Shown here piece by piece: positions 1 through 8,578 of a DNA stretch of 64,000 bases. Both the position numbers and the translations under genes were made by a program. The notes below the pieces were generated by a model. That model saw only the letters and a program-made list of their open reading frames with translations, ran no database searches and had not been told where the DNA came from. The stretch is from positions 210,589 through 274,588 of the forward strand of contig DASZOL010000068.1 of assembly GCA_035550795.1 (NCBI GenBank). The letters are read 5' to 3'. How positions within the stretch are numbered: the stretch's first letter is position 1; the number at the start of each line of letters is the position of its first letter. Source of the DNA: DASRDR01 sp035550795. Its GTDB lineage: Bacteria > Methylomirabilota > Methylomirabilia > Rokubacteriales > DASRDR01.

Positions 1-599
1 CGGGTCCGCGCGCAGATCCGGCGCAGCGTCTCGGCGGTCCAGCGCGGCCGCATCGCGATGCCCGCGACCAGACGCATCGCCTCCGGGCCGATCCGGCCGA
101 AAGCCGCCGCCGCCAGCCGGTGGCTGAGCGCCCGGAGGACGCCGGTCTCCAGGTTCATCGCCGTGAGCCGATGGCTCAGGGACCGCTCGATGCTCCGGGC
201 GATGCCCCGCTCGTGGTCCAGGAGCGCGTCGAAGCGAAGGCGGGAGAGACGCCACACGGTGAGCTCGGTCTCGGCCACCACGGTGGCGGTGCGCGGCGAG
301 TCGGTCAGAAGCGCTATCTCGCCGAACACCTCGCCGGGCCCGAGCGTCGAGAGAAGCCGCCCCTCCGTCCCGTCAGTGGCGGCGGCCGGTCCTGCCGAGG
401 CCAGCACAGCGGCGCGGCCGTGCTTGATTACATAGAAGCCGTCGGGCCGATCGCCTTGGCGCACGATGGCCTGGCCGGCGTTGAAGTGGATCTCCTCGAG
501 CTCCCCGGCCAGCCGGGCAAGGTCCAGGCGCCCCAGGTTCGAGAACAGTGGAGATCGTGCGAGCGCGGTTGCAGAGTCGAGCCCGCCGGAGTTTGGCAT
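1..599 (-). CDS. Cyclic nucleotide-binding domain protein, 3' end cut by window edge
   Basis: The minus-strand reading frame starts at an ATG at 599-597 and is open to the window edge (199 codons seen). Residues about 15-135 form a Crp-type cNMP-binding beta-roll. The phosphate-binding cassette is visible as GEIALLTDSPRTATV (Gly-Glu, then Arg-Thr). An acidic-hydrophobic start (LFSNLGRLDLARLA) and IVRQGDRPDGFYVI are also typical. After the roll comes a helical region, not a Crp HTH as far as seen. Such N-terminal effector domains occur in NTE-type patatin lipases, transporters and protein kinases; the missing C-terminus decides which. Ligand and function are unknown. Confidence 0.85.
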   Translation of the reverse strand, partial: MPNSGGLDSATALARSPLFSNLGRLDLARLAGELEEIHFNAGQAIVRQGDRPDGFYVIKHGRAAVLASAGPAAATDGTEGRLLSTLGPGEVFGEIALLTDSPRTATVVAETELTVWRLSRLRFDALLDHERGIARSIERSLSHRLTAMNLETGVLRALSHRLAAAAFGRIGPEAMRLVAGIAMRPRWTAETLRRICART

Positions 600-733
600 G
601 AGTGGTGTCGAGAGACAGCGGCTATCTTCGACGAGCGGCGGGTCGGCTGTAAAGAGGGCCGTCGGCTCCGCCCGGCGGCGGGCCAGCGGCGGCCGGCGGC
701 GGTTGCGGCACGACCGCATCCGGAGGATGCTTA

Positions 734-751
734 GGGGGACTGCGGTCCCCC
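734..751. repeat. Perfect 7-bp hairpin upstream of the ypfJ-like gene
   Basis: GGGGGAC and GTCCCCC flank a TGCG loop, 23 bases before the metalloprotease start. It could end transcription from upstream or shape the 5' leader. There is no T-run, so a classical intrinsic terminator is not shown. Confidence 0.4.
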
Positions 752-774
752 AGCCCGCAGCCAGGGAGGCCCCA

Positions 775-1626
775 ATGCGCTGGAGAGACATGCGCCGCAG
801 CGACAACATCGAGGACCGCCGCGGGATGTCCATGGGTGGCGCGGGGCTCAAGCTAGGCGGCGGGGGACTTCTCCTGATCGTCGTGCTCAGCCTGCTGACG
901 GGCACGAACCCCCTCGATCTGATAAGCGGCCTGGAGCAGGCGGCGCCCCCGATGACCGATTCCGGCCCGGGGGGGAAGCCGCCGGCGGACGATCCCCAGG
1001 CGGACTTCCTCCGGGCGGTGCTCGGGGACACGGAGGACACGTGGGGCCGGCTCTTCACCGAGGGCGGCGGGACATACGAGCCGCCCCGGCTGGTTCTCTT
1101 CAGCGGGGCCGTCCAGTCAGCGTGCGGCCAGGCGAGCGCGGCGGTCGGGCCCTTCTACTGCCCCCCGGATCGCCAGGTGTACCTCGACGTGCAGTTCTTC
1201 CGGGACCTGAGCGAGCGCTTCGGTGCCCCCGGCGAGTTCGCGCGCGCCTACGTCGTCGCCCACGAGATCGGGCACCACGTTCAGAACCTGCTGGGAACCG
1301 CGGAGCGCGTCCACCGGCAGCGCACCCGGATGGACCAGTCGTCCGCCAACGCGCTCTCGGTGCGGCTCGAGCTCCAGGCCGACTGCTACGCGGGCGTCTG
1401 GGGGCACTCGGCAGCGCGCCGTAACAAGCTGGAGCCGGGCGACGTCGAGGCGGCCCTGGCGGCGGCCTCCGCGATCGGCGACGACCGGCTGCAGCGGCAG
1501 TCGCGCGGGGTCGTGGTGCCCGAGTCCTTCACGCACGGGACGTCCGCCCAGCGCGTCCGGTGGTTCCGGACCGGCCTCGAGACGGGGGACGTGCGGCGCT
1601 GCGACACGTTCGCTGCCGGGACGTAG
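775..1626 (+). CDS. ypfJ: YpfJ-family neutral zinc metallopeptidase, membrane-anchored
   Basis: A 283-aa protein of the Zn_peptidase (YpfJ) family. The N-terminus MRWRDMRRSDNIEDRR matches the family opening. A Gly-rich stretch and one membrane segment (about 30-43) follow, then a periplasmic or extracellular protease domain. The zinc motif HEIGHH is at about 163-168, with a downstream ELQADCYAGVW helix supplying the third ligand region. The start at 775 is preceded by AGGGAGG, so longer in-frame upstream versions are rejected. The substrate of this family is not established. It appears monocistronic. Confidence 0.93.
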   Translation: MRWRDMRRSDNIEDRRGMSMGGAGLKLGGGGLLLIVVLSLLTGTNPLDLISGLEQAAPPMTDSGPGGKPPADDPQADFLRAVLGDTEDTWGRLFTEGGGTYEPPRLVLFSGAVQSACGQASAAVGPFYCPPDRQVYLDVQFFRDLSERFGAPGEFARAYVVAHEIGHHVQNLLGTAERVHRQRTRMDQSSANALSVRLELQADCYAGVWGHSAARRNKLEPGDVEAALAAASAIGDDRLQRQSRGVVVPESFTHGTSAQRVRWFRTGLETGDVRRCDTFAAGT

Positions 1627-1814
1627 CGCTCTGCACACCGTGTAAGAACAATCGTGTAGCGCCTACCCGGCGCCCGTTCCACGAGGCCGCGAGGGCAACG
1701 GCCGGCAGGCCCGCGGGCTTGCTGGAGACGCTCCTTCGGCCGGCTTTTCGTGTCTCGGGGGCCGGCGCCTTACCGGTGGCTTCCGTGGCATTCATCTTGC
1801 CCGCGTCGAGAGCG

Positions 1815-2072
1815 ATGCAGCCGTTTCCGTCCGTCCCACGCGCTCCTCTCCTGCTCACGGTCCCCGACACCGCGCGGCGGCTTCGTCGGCACGAGCAGAC
1901 GATCCGCGCGATGATCCGGCGCGGTGATCTGGCGGCGGTCAGGCTGGGCCGTCTGATCCGCGTCCTCGCGACCGCGGTCGACCGGGCGAGCGAGGCGATG
2001 GGTTCCGACGCCGTCCGCCCGCGGACGCCGCGCCGCTCGTTCCGGCGGATCCCCGCGCGCGCCCGGGCCTAG
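1815..2072 (+). CDS. Small excisionase/MerR-type HTH protein
   Basis: An 85-aa protein whose core (LLTVPDTARRLRRHEQTIR ... GDLAAVRLGRLIRV) is the winged HTH found in excisionase-family (HTH_17) DNA-binding proteins. Helix 1 and 2 are followed by the characteristic G-(D/K)-L-x-x-x-R-x-G wing. The open frame reaches back to 1560 but the extension is shadow-like; the ATG at 1815 gives a normal-sized protein. No integrase lies nearby, so a phage or island role is not indicated. It may be a chromosomal regulator or the remnant of a mobile element. Confidence 0.6.
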   Translation: MQPFPSVPRAPLLLTVPDTARRLRRHEQTIRAMIRRGDLAAVRLGRLIRVLATAVDRASEAMGSDAVRPRTPRRSFRRIPARARA

Positions 2073-2126
2073 CCAGCGGCGGCGTCGGTCCCGGCGAGGG
2101 AGGTGAAACCGGCCTCGGAGAACCTC

Positions 2127-2618
2127 ATGAGCCGGGCGCGACGGGAGCTTGCCGCCGCCGAGCGGGACGAGGCCACCGAGCGGGGCGTGCTGATGGGCCT
2201 GGTCGACCGCGACCGCCATCTTCGCTACGCGCTGGAGCAGGCCTCCGCGACGATCCGGACGACCCGGGACGTCGAAGGCATCCGGCAGTGCCGGGTCAGG
2301 CTCGACGCCCTCGAGCGCGAACGTCAGGCGCTGATGGCCAACCGCCGCGAGCAGGAGGTGGCTGTCGATCAGCGCCGGGATCGAACGCGCACCGCGCGGC
2401 TCGCGGTCGAGGAGCTCGAGCAGCGAGCGGTGAGGCTCCGCGAGACCATCCGCCACACCGAGCACCAGCTCATGATGCGCCAGCGCACAATCGCCGAGCT
2501 GGAGGGTCAGGTTCTGCGCCTCCTCGACGAGCTGCCTCGGGCCCGGGCACAGCACTCGGAGACGGAGACGCGCCTGGCCGCGCTTCGGGACGAGCTGGCC
2601 GATCTCGACGACGCTTGA
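2127..2618 (+). CDS. Hypothetical coiled-coil protein
   Basis: About 163 aa, almost entirely charged heptad-like helix (for example LEQRAVRLRETIRHTEHQL and LRDELADLDDA), predicting a long parallel or antiparallel coiled coil. There is no signal peptide or membrane segment. The ATG at 2127 has GGAG six bases upstream; a GTG at 2103 is also in frame, but its Shine-Dalgarno-like GGGAG abuts the codon. It lies 54 bases after the HTH gene and could be co-transcribed with it. No family is recognised, and function is unknown. Confidence 0.6.
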   Translation: MSRARRELAAAERDEATERGVLMGLVDRDRHLRYALEQASATIRTTRDVEGIRQCRVRLDALERERQALMANRREQEVAVDQRRDRTRTARLAVEELEQRAVRLRETIRHTEHQLMMRQRTIAELEGQVLRLLDELPRARAQHSETETRLAALRDELADLDDA

Positions 2619-2654
2619 CCGGCCGCCTGAGATCTGGGACCCGTAGCGGCGCTC

Positions 2655-2800
2655 TCCCGGAAGTCCAGGGCGAACTGGAGGGCCCGGCCGACCTCGTCCA
2701 TCCGCTCCGCCGGCAGCGACGCGATGAGGGCACCGATCCGGGCTCGCTGGACGGTCTGAACATGGTCCAGGTCGACGACGCAGACCTCTCGACTAGTGTG
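2655..2800 (-). pseudogene. C-terminal remnant of a MazF/PemK-type endoribonuclease toxin
   Basis: The minus frame from about 2800 to 2655 translates to a stretch containing REVCVVDLDHVQTVQRARIG and LPAERMDEVGRALQFALDF. This is the hallmark C-terminal third of MazF-type toxins (family pattern: LDQVQTV-x-KAR-x-G, then L-x-x-ER-x-x-EV-x-x-AL-x-FAL). No start codon or N-terminal barrel remains: a TGA lies directly upstream at 2803-2801 and the matrixin gene begins to occupy the strand at 2844. The original stop is lost and the frame runs on to 2507. No MazE antitoxin remains. I call it a decayed toxin gene. Confidence 0.65.
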
Positions 2801-2843
2801 TCAAACCCAGACCGGGAAATAGCTCCAGAGCTCCCGTCGTGCA

Positions 2844-3476
2844 TTACGGCTGCCAGAACCTCGGGTAGAGCTCCAGTAGCTGGCGAAGCACCGACCGCAC
2901 CGCGGGGCGCCGGCGGGCCTCGACGTAGCGCGCGCGCACGGCCGGGTCGCCGAGGTTCACGGCACCGCGCTCGCAGCACATGATCGAGGCGGGGTCGTCC
3001 GTGTGCGGGAGGCCCAGCGCATGGCCGATCTCGTGTGCGGCCACCTGGAACACGACCGTCTCCCGGGACGTCTCGCCCATCGCGGCCGGCGCGACGAGGT
3101 CGATCTGTACGGGAACGCGGATCACCCCGCCGTCGACGTCGAAGTGCGCCTGGCCCAGCGAGAGGCTGGAGCCCGCCGGGAGAAGGCGGATCACGACGTC
3201 GGCTGCCTCCTCCCGATCCACCCAGCGAAAGGCGTCGACGGCAAGAGCTTCCCGGAAGACCGCGTTCCAGTCGTCCACCGCCCGGTGAACCGGCGCCTCG
3301 ACCGTGACGTCCAGCGGTTGAACCAGGTAGACGGCCAGCGGAAAGCGCGCTCGCGGGTGGCCGATCGGCCGGCCCGGATCGACGCTCTCCGACGCCCGGG
3401 CTCCGCCAGCCGCCAGGAGCGCGCCCGCGAGCAGAACGCCGGTCAGGGCTCTGCGCCCGGCGATGCCGCGCCGCAT
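2844..3476 (-). CDS. Secreted matrixin-type zinc metalloprotease
   Basis: 210 aa. A Sec signal peptide spans residues 1-28 (RRALTGVLLAGALLAAGGARA). The catalytic domain has the metzincin motif HEIGHALGLPH (His148, Glu149, His152, His158) followed by a Met-turn (SIM, Met166), as in bacterial matrixin/peptidase M10 proteins. Protein exported to the periplasm or outside is inferred. The gene starts 23 bases after the M16 protease gene ends and probably shares its transcript, giving a two-protease operon. Much longer frames run through this region but enter another gene's antisense, so the ATG at 3476 is the start. Confidence 0.88.
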   Translation of the reverse strand: MRRGIAGRRALTGVLLAGALLAAGGARASESVDPGRPIGHPRARFPLAVYLVQPLDVTVEAPVHRAVDDWNAVFREALAVDAFRWVDREEAADVVIRLLPAGSSLSLGQAHFDVDGGVIRVPVQIDLVAPAAMGETSRETVVFQVAAHEIGHALGLPHTDDPASIMCCERGAVNLGDPAVRARYVEARRRPAVRSVLRQLLELYPRFWQP

Positions 3477-3499
3477 CGAGAGGGATCCGGGACGGTTGG

Positions 3500-6232
3500 C
3501 TACGGCGGCGGTCCCCCGACGACCACCGTCGCCCGGTCCGGGTGGAGGTGCGTCCGCGCGGCCTGGTTGACCTGCTGGACGGTGACGGCGCGGTAGTACC
3601 CCGCGTAGCGGTCGATGTAGTCCGTGCCGAGGTTGAAGAACTCCATGGCCCACAGGATCTCGGCGATGCCCCCGTTGGTCTCGAGCCGAAGCGGGAAGCG
3701 CCCGGTGAGATAGGCGATCGCCTCGTCGACCTCGCGCGCCGTCACCCCGTCCCGCCGCATGCGCCCGACCTCGGTCTCGAGGGCAGCGATGGCCTTCTTC
3801 GTGTTCGCGGGGTTCGTTCCCAGGACCGTCCGGAACGGGCCCGGGAAGAGGCTCGCGTCGAAGTAGCTGTAGACCGAGTAGGCGAGACCCTGGTCGTCGC
3901 GGATCGACGTGCCGAGCCGACTCGTCAGGGCGCCGCCGCCGAGGATGAGGCTCAGCACCTGCGTGGCGTAGAAGTCGGGGTCGCTCCGCCGGAGGCCGCC
4001 AGCGTGGCCCCAGACGATCGCCGATTGGCTCTTGTCCGCGATCGCGATCTCGATGGACGTGGGGGCCGCCTGGAGCGGCACGTCGGGCGCGAGGATCGGC
4101 CTGGTCTCGGGATTGCGAGGCCAGTCGCCGAGCCGCTTCTGCAGCGCCTCCCGGACCTGATCGGGAGTCACGTCCCCCGCCACCACGAGGATCATCCGGT
4201 CCGGGCCGTACTGACGGCGATGGAAGGCGACCAGGTCCTCCCGCGTCAGGGCGGTGACCGCGGCCTCGGACTCCTCGAACGTCTCCGGGCGGAGCGGGTT
4301 GCCTGGCGGATAGACCGCTCGCTCGAAGGCACGCGCGGCGACGCGGTCGGGATTCGTCTTCGACTGGGCGATCCCCGCGAGGGCCTCGCCCTTGAGCCGC
4401 TCGAGATCCGCCGCGGGGAACGCTGGCTGCCGCAGCATCTCCGCGAACAGGTCCAGCACCAGGTCGAAGTCCCGGGTGAGGGCGCTGCCCGTGATCGTGG
4501 TCACCAGTGTGTCGGCGCCGGCGCCGAGGCTTGCCCCGACGTCCTCGAGCGCGGTGGCGAACCCGAGGGCGCTGCGCTGCTGGGTGCCGCGGCTCAGCAT
4601 CGCGGCCGTGAACCCGGCCAGGCCGGGCCGGTCCTGAGGCTCCAGGAGCGAGCCCGCGGGGACGCTCGCCCGCAGCGCCACCGTCGGGGTCGCGTGGTTC
4701 TCCTGCACGATCACGGAGATGCCGTTGTCGAGCGCGAACCGCGCCACCTGGCGGTTCGTCGCCCGGGCGGTCGACGGGCGGGGCAACGGGATGGGCCGGT
4801 CGCCGCGCTTGGGCCGCTCGACCCGGGCGGACGCCTCCCGCGGCGGCGGGGGCGCGGCGCCGCCGCCGTCCGACGGGACGAAGTGACCCACCGTGCGCGT
4901 ATCGGCGGTGAACGTGCGCCGGGCGACGGCCTGGACCTCGGCCGGCGTCAGCGCCCGGATCCGGTCGAGGTAGGTCGTGAGGTACCGCCAGTCCCCGATC
5001 ATGGCCCAGTAGCCGAGCTGGCGGGCCTGCGCGGTCACGCTGTTCGTCTGGAACACGAAGTCGGCCTCGGCGCGCCGCTGGGCGCGGGCCAGCTCCTCGT
5101 CGGTGATCGGCGCCGTCGCCACGCGGTCCACCTCCTCGATGAGCGCGGTTTCGAGCCGCTCCGCGGTGACGCCGGGGCGGGCGCTGGCACTCACGTAGAA
5201 CATGAAGGGGTCCCGGAGGCTCGGATTCCCGGCGTCGACGCGCGACGCCACGCCCTTCTCGACCAGGGCCTGATAGAGCCGGCTGGTCCGCCCCTCGCCT
5301 AGGACGCCGGCCAGCACGTCGAGCGCGTAGGTGTCCCCATGGTGGGCGGCGGGCGCCTTCCAGGCGATCATCACCATGGGCAGGGACCCCGAGCGCCGGA
5401 CGATCAAGCGGCGCTCGCCGCGCTGGAGAGGCTCGACCGTGTGGACGTCGGGCGGCTTGGGAATCGGCTTGATCGGGCCGAAGTGCCGACGGACGAGCCG
5501 CAGCGCGTCGGCGGCGGCGACGTCCCCCACGACGACGACGACGGCGTTGCCGGGCCCGTAGTGGCTCCGGTAGTAGTGATAGATGGCGTCGCGGGAGATG
5601 CTCTCCACGTCGCTGCGCCATCCGATCACCGGCCAGCGGTAGGGATGGGCCTGGAAGGCCGTCGACGCGACCGCTTGCCAGAGAAGCCGCCCGGGGCTGT
5701 TCTCGCCGCCCTCCAGCTCGCTCCGGACGACGGTCATCTCGGCGTCCAGGTCCGCCTTGTCGATCCGGCTGTTCACCATCCGGTCCGCCTCGATCCGCAT
5801 CGCGAGATCGAGCCGGTCGGAAGCGATCGTGGCGTAGTAGTTCGTCCAGTCGTAGTAGGTGCTCGCGTTGAAGGAGGCGCCGTTGAGGAAGAGCGTCCGC
5901 GCGATCTCGCCGAGGCGGAGCTGCCGGGTTCCCTTGAAGAGCATGTGCTCGAGAAGATGGGACACGCCGGTGATCCCCGTGTGCTCGTTGCGCGAGCCGA
6001 CCCGGTACCAGACGCTGAAGCTGACGACCGGGGCGTTCCGGACCTCCTTGACGAGCACCGTGAGGCCGTTCGGAAGCACGGTCTCCTGGACGCCGGCCGT
6101 GAGGGCCGACGCCGGCGACGGGGCGGCCGCCGCGGCGTGAACGGTGCCGGCGGCCAGCACGCCGACCAGAACCAGGACGGCGGCGAGTCGCGAGTACGAA
6201 CGTGGCGTCCGCACGAGGGGTGGCGGGTTCAC
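3500..6232 (-). CDS. Double-domain M16 (pitrilysin/insulinase-like) peptidase
   Basis: 910 aa, with a signal peptide or anchor at the N-terminus (LAAVLVLVGVLAAG). It holds two consecutive M16 halves. The N-terminal half carries the inverted zinc motif HLLEH (about residues 92-96 from this start) with the downstream Glu in SELEGGENSP. The second half (about 490 onward) has the fold but no HxxEH, as expected for the non-catalytic partner fused in one chain. The usual paired genes are here one polypeptide. GTG codons lie at 6238 and 6232. A TATACT hexamer at 6244-6239 sits six bases before the 6232 codon, suggesting leaderless initiation there. Confidence 0.93.
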   Translation of the reverse strand: MNPPPLVRTPRSYSRLAAVLVLVGVLAAGTVHAAAAAPSPASALTAGVQETVLPNGLTVLVKEVRNAPVVSFSVWYRVGSRNEHTGITGVSHLLEHMLFKGTRQLRLGEIARTLFLNGASFNASTYYDWTNYYATIASDRLDLAMRIEADRMVNSRIDKADLDAEMTVVRSELEGGENSPGRLLWQAVASTAFQAHPYRWPVIGWRSDVESISRDAIYHYYRSHYGPGNAVVVVVGDVAAADALRLVRRHFGPIKPIPKPPDVHTVEPLQRGERRLIVRRSGSLPMVMIAWKAPAAHHGDTYALDVLAGVLGEGRTSRLYQALVEKGVASRVDAGNPSLRDPFMFYVSASARPGVTAERLETALIEEVDRVATAPITDEELARAQRRAEADFVFQTNSVTAQARQLGYWAMIGDWRYLTTYLDRIRALTPAEVQAVARRTFTADTRTVGHFVPSDGGGAAPPPPREASARVERPKRGDRPIPLPRPSTARATNRQVARFALDNGISVIVQENHATPTVALRASVPAGSLLEPQDRPGLAGFTAAMLSRGTQQRSALGFATALEDVGASLGAGADTLVTTITGSALTRDFDLVLDLFAEMLRQPAFPAADLERLKGEALAGIAQSKTNPDRVAARAFERAVYPPGNPLRPETFEESEAAVTALTREDLVAFHRRQYGPDRMILVVAGDVTPDQVREALQKRLGDWPRNPETRPILAPDVPLQAAPTSIEIAIADKSQSAIVWGHAGGLRRSDPDFYATQVLSLILGGGALTSRLGTSIRDDQGLAYSVYSYFDASLFPGPFRTVLGTNPANTKKAIAALETEVGRMRRDGVTAREVDEAIAYLTGRFPLRLETNGGIAEILWAMEFFNLGTDYIDRYAGYYRAVTVQQVNQAARTHLHPDRATVVVGGPPP

Positions 6233-6238
6233 GCCCAC

Positions 6239-6244
6239 AGTATA
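6239..6244 (-). promoter_or_regulatory. -10 element (TATACT) of the M16 protease gene, probably leaderless
   Basis: TATACT on the minus strand ends six bases before the GTG at 6232, so the expected transcript start coincides with that codon. No good -35 was seen. Confidence 0.5.
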
Positions 6245-6367
6245 CGGGCTGCGTCTAGCCCACGCGCCCAGGTGGCTCCGGGGCGAACCGGCATGGTATC
6301 TTGACGCCCGGTGCGCCTTCGGACGAGCACGTCTCGGACGACCTCAAGCCACGAGGACCAGGAGCGA

Positions 6368-7942
6368 ATGAGCACCCAGGAGAAGATGCGGCCGGCACCC
6401 ACGCTTGGCCTCACCCCGGAAGAGATCGCGGTCCGTTACGCGACGCTCCAGGCGAAGCTGGTGCCGCTCTGGAAATCGATCGCGAGCATGAACCGCGATC
6501 CCCAGTCGATCGTCGTGGTGCCGTCGATCACCCTCGATGCGCTCAACATGCCGCCGTCCGTGCTCCAGGCCATGGAGGAGCGGTTCCTCTTCATGCTGTT
6601 CCTTCTCCGACAGCCGAACGCCCGCATGATCTACGTGACGTCGCGGCCCATCTTGCCCGACGTGGTGGACTACTACCTCGGACTTCTGCCGGGAGTCATC
6701 CCGGCTCACGCGCGCGCGCGGTTCTTCAATCCGGTTCCCCACGACAGCTCGGTGCGGCCGCTCTCGCTCAAGGTCCTTGAGCGGCCGAGGCTCCTGGCGC
6801 AGATCCGCGACCTGATCCCGGACAGGGACCGGGCGCATCTCGTGCCCTACAACACGACCGAGCTCGAGCGCGACCTGGCGATCCGGCTCGGGATTCCCAT
6901 GTACGGTGCGGATCCCCGGCACTTCGACCTGGGGACGAAGAGCGGCTGCCGGAAGCTCTTCGCGCGCGCCGGCGTGTCGTACCCGCTCGGCGCGGAGGAC
7001 CTGCGGACCGAGGACGGCGTCATCGGCGCGCTGCTCCGCCTGCGGGCCTCGCGCCCCGGGATCCGATCCGCCATGGTCAAGCACAACGAGGGCGTTTCCG
7101 GGGCCGGGAACGCGGTCGTGAGCCTGGAAGGCCTGCCCCCGCCGGGCGACGCGGCCGAGCGCGCGGCCGTCGTCGAGCGCGTCAACGCGATGAAGTTCGA
7201 GAGCGCGCGGCAGCGATACGACACGTACATGTCCAAGCTGGCCGAGCTGGGCGGCATCGTCGAGGAGCGCGTCGCCGGGGATGAGATCCGGAGCCCGAGC
7301 GTTCAGCTCCGCATCACTCCGCTCGGCCAGCTCGAGGTGCTCTCCACCCACGACCAGGTGCTCGGCGGGCCCGGCGGGCAGAGCTACCTCGGCTGTCGAT
7401 TCCCCGCCGACCCTGCCTACGCCACGGTCATCACGCGGGACGCGGTCAAGGTGGGTCAGGAGCTGGTCGGAGAGGGCGTTCTCGGACGCTTTGCGTTCGA
7501 CTTCGTCGTCGTCCGGAATGGCGCGGCCTGGACTCCGTATGCGATCGAGCTCAACCTCCGGAAGGGGGGGACGACGCACCCGTTCCTCACGCTCCAGTTC
7601 CTGACCGACGGACGATACGACCCCGAGGCCGCGGCGTTCACGGCGCCGAGCGGGCGGCCCAAGTGCTTCGTCGCGACCGATCACCTGGAGTCGGAGCTGT
7701 ACCGGGGGCTCCTGCCGCAGGACGTCTTCGACATCATGGTGCGGCACGGGCTGCACTTCAACCAGACACGGCAATCCGGCATCGTGCTGCACATGCTGAC
7801 GGCGCTGTCGGAGCGGGGGCGCCTGGGCCTCACCGCCGTCGGCGAGACGCAGGCGGAGGCCGACGAGATCTACCGGCGCGCGGTCGACGTCCTCGATCAG
7901 GAAGCCGAGGCGGCCATGCGTCAGGGCCCGCCGTTGCCGTGA
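6368..7942 (+). CDS. Peptide ligase PGM1-related ATP-grasp protein
   Basis: 524 aa. The N-terminal pre-ATP-grasp part includes MIYVTSRPILPDVVDYYLGL, LVPYNTTELERDLA and GIPMYGADPRHFDLGTKSG, which I recognise from proteins related to PGM1, the pheganomycin peptide ligase. The ATP-grasp middle follows (a glycine-rich GVSGAGNAVVS loop, then VRNGAAWTPYAIELNLRKGG with metal-binding Glu/Asn). Members join a carboxylate to an amine using ATP. The substrate here is unknown and no precursor peptide gene is evident. The ATG at 6368 has AGGAG just upstream. A GTG at 6311 preceded by TATCTT (6297-6302) could give a leaderless longer form. Confidence 0.85.
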   Translation: MSTQEKMRPAPTLGLTPEEIAVRYATLQAKLVPLWKSIASMNRDPQSIVVVPSITLDALNMPPSVLQAMEERFLFMLFLLRQPNARMIYVTSRPILPDVVDYYLGLLPGVIPAHARARFFNPVPHDSSVRPLSLKVLERPRLLAQIRDLIPDRDRAHLVPYNTTELERDLAIRLGIPMYGADPRHFDLGTKSGCRKLFARAGVSYPLGAEDLRTEDGVIGALLRLRASRPGIRSAMVKHNEGVSGAGNAVVSLEGLPPPGDAAERAAVVERVNAMKFESARQRYDTYMSKLAELGGIVEERVAGDEIRSPSVQLRITPLGQLEVLSTHDQVLGGPGGQSYLGCRFPADPAYATVITRDAVKVGQELVGEGVLGRFAFDFVVVRNGAAWTPYAIELNLRKGGTTHPFLTLQFLTDGRYDPEAAAFTAPSGRPKCFVATDHLESELYRGLLPQDVFDIMVRHGLHFNQTRQSGIVLHMLTALSERGRLGLTAVGETQAEADEIYRRAVDVLDQEAEAAMRQGPPLP

Positions 7943-7990
7943 GCCTCGAGCGCGGCCCCGTCAGGCCCGGCACGGGATCCGGATAGCCCG

Positions 7991-8488
7991 ATGAGCCAGG
8001 ACTGGCCCGATCCCGAGCTGCTCCGCACCGTCTTCGAGGGCACCGAGGTCCTGCGGAAGCCGATCACCGGGATCATCTCCGGGCACCACGTGCTCCCGTA
8101 CGTCCTGATCGGGCCCCACTGGGACCAGCCCGGTCGGTCGGTGGAGGTGCGCGGCCGGATCCGCGTGTCCCCGCGCCTGGTGCTGCCTGTCCGCTCGGAG
8201 GGCCCGACCTATGGCGAGGTGTTCTCGGACCGGGAAGTGATGCACCACGCGCTCGTCGCCCGGATCTTCAGCTTCAAGTACGCGCCGAAGGTCCTCGTCG
8301 AGAGCGAGGACCTTCGCATCCAGCGCCAGGACCGCGCTCCGCAGGCGCACATCGAGCTGGTCCTCGACGAGCTCCTCCGCCAGGAGGTCATCAACACCGG
8401 CGTCATCCGCTCTCCGGACGTCCGTTACTATCCCGTCTCCCTCGACCGGTTCATCCGGGAGATCCTCGACCAGGAGTTTCGGGACTAA
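7991..8488 (+). CDS. Hypothetical protein, partner of the PGM1-related ligase
   Basis: 165 aa, soluble, with no signal peptide. I do not recognise a family. The middle (ISGHHVLPYVLIGP ... VEVRGRIRVSPRLV) is predicted beta-rich, and the C-terminal half (VLDELLRQEVINTGVIRSPD) helical. It lies 48 bases downstream of the ligase gene on the same strand, followed by a convergent gene, so the two probably form a short operon. A role in supplying or recognising the ligase substrate is only a guess. Confidence 0.75.
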   Translation: MSQDWPDPELLRTVFEGTEVLRKPITGIISGHHVLPYVLIGPHWDQPGRSVEVRGRIRVSPRLVLPVRSEGPTYGEVFSDREVMHHALVARIFSFKYAPKVLVESEDLRIQRQDRAPQAHIELVLDELLRQEVINTGVIRSPDVRYYPVSLDRFIREILDQEFRD

Positions 8489-8578
8489 CGAGGAGCGCGG
8501 GACGGTGGGAGCCTCCTGGTCGTTCGCGGGCGGGACCTGCTCGGCCTGCCCCAGCCGCGGGGAAGGCGAGCTCCCGGC

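Noticed and set aside
1639..1658. A repeated CGTGTA after the ypfJ-like gene.
   Set aside because: Only two short direct copies; no promoter or dyad arrangement, probably chance.
2844..5621. A minus-strand frame of 925 codons ending in the matrixin.
   Set aside because: Only its last 210 codons, starting with a signal peptide at 3476, are protein-like; the rest overlaps the M16 protease in another frame.
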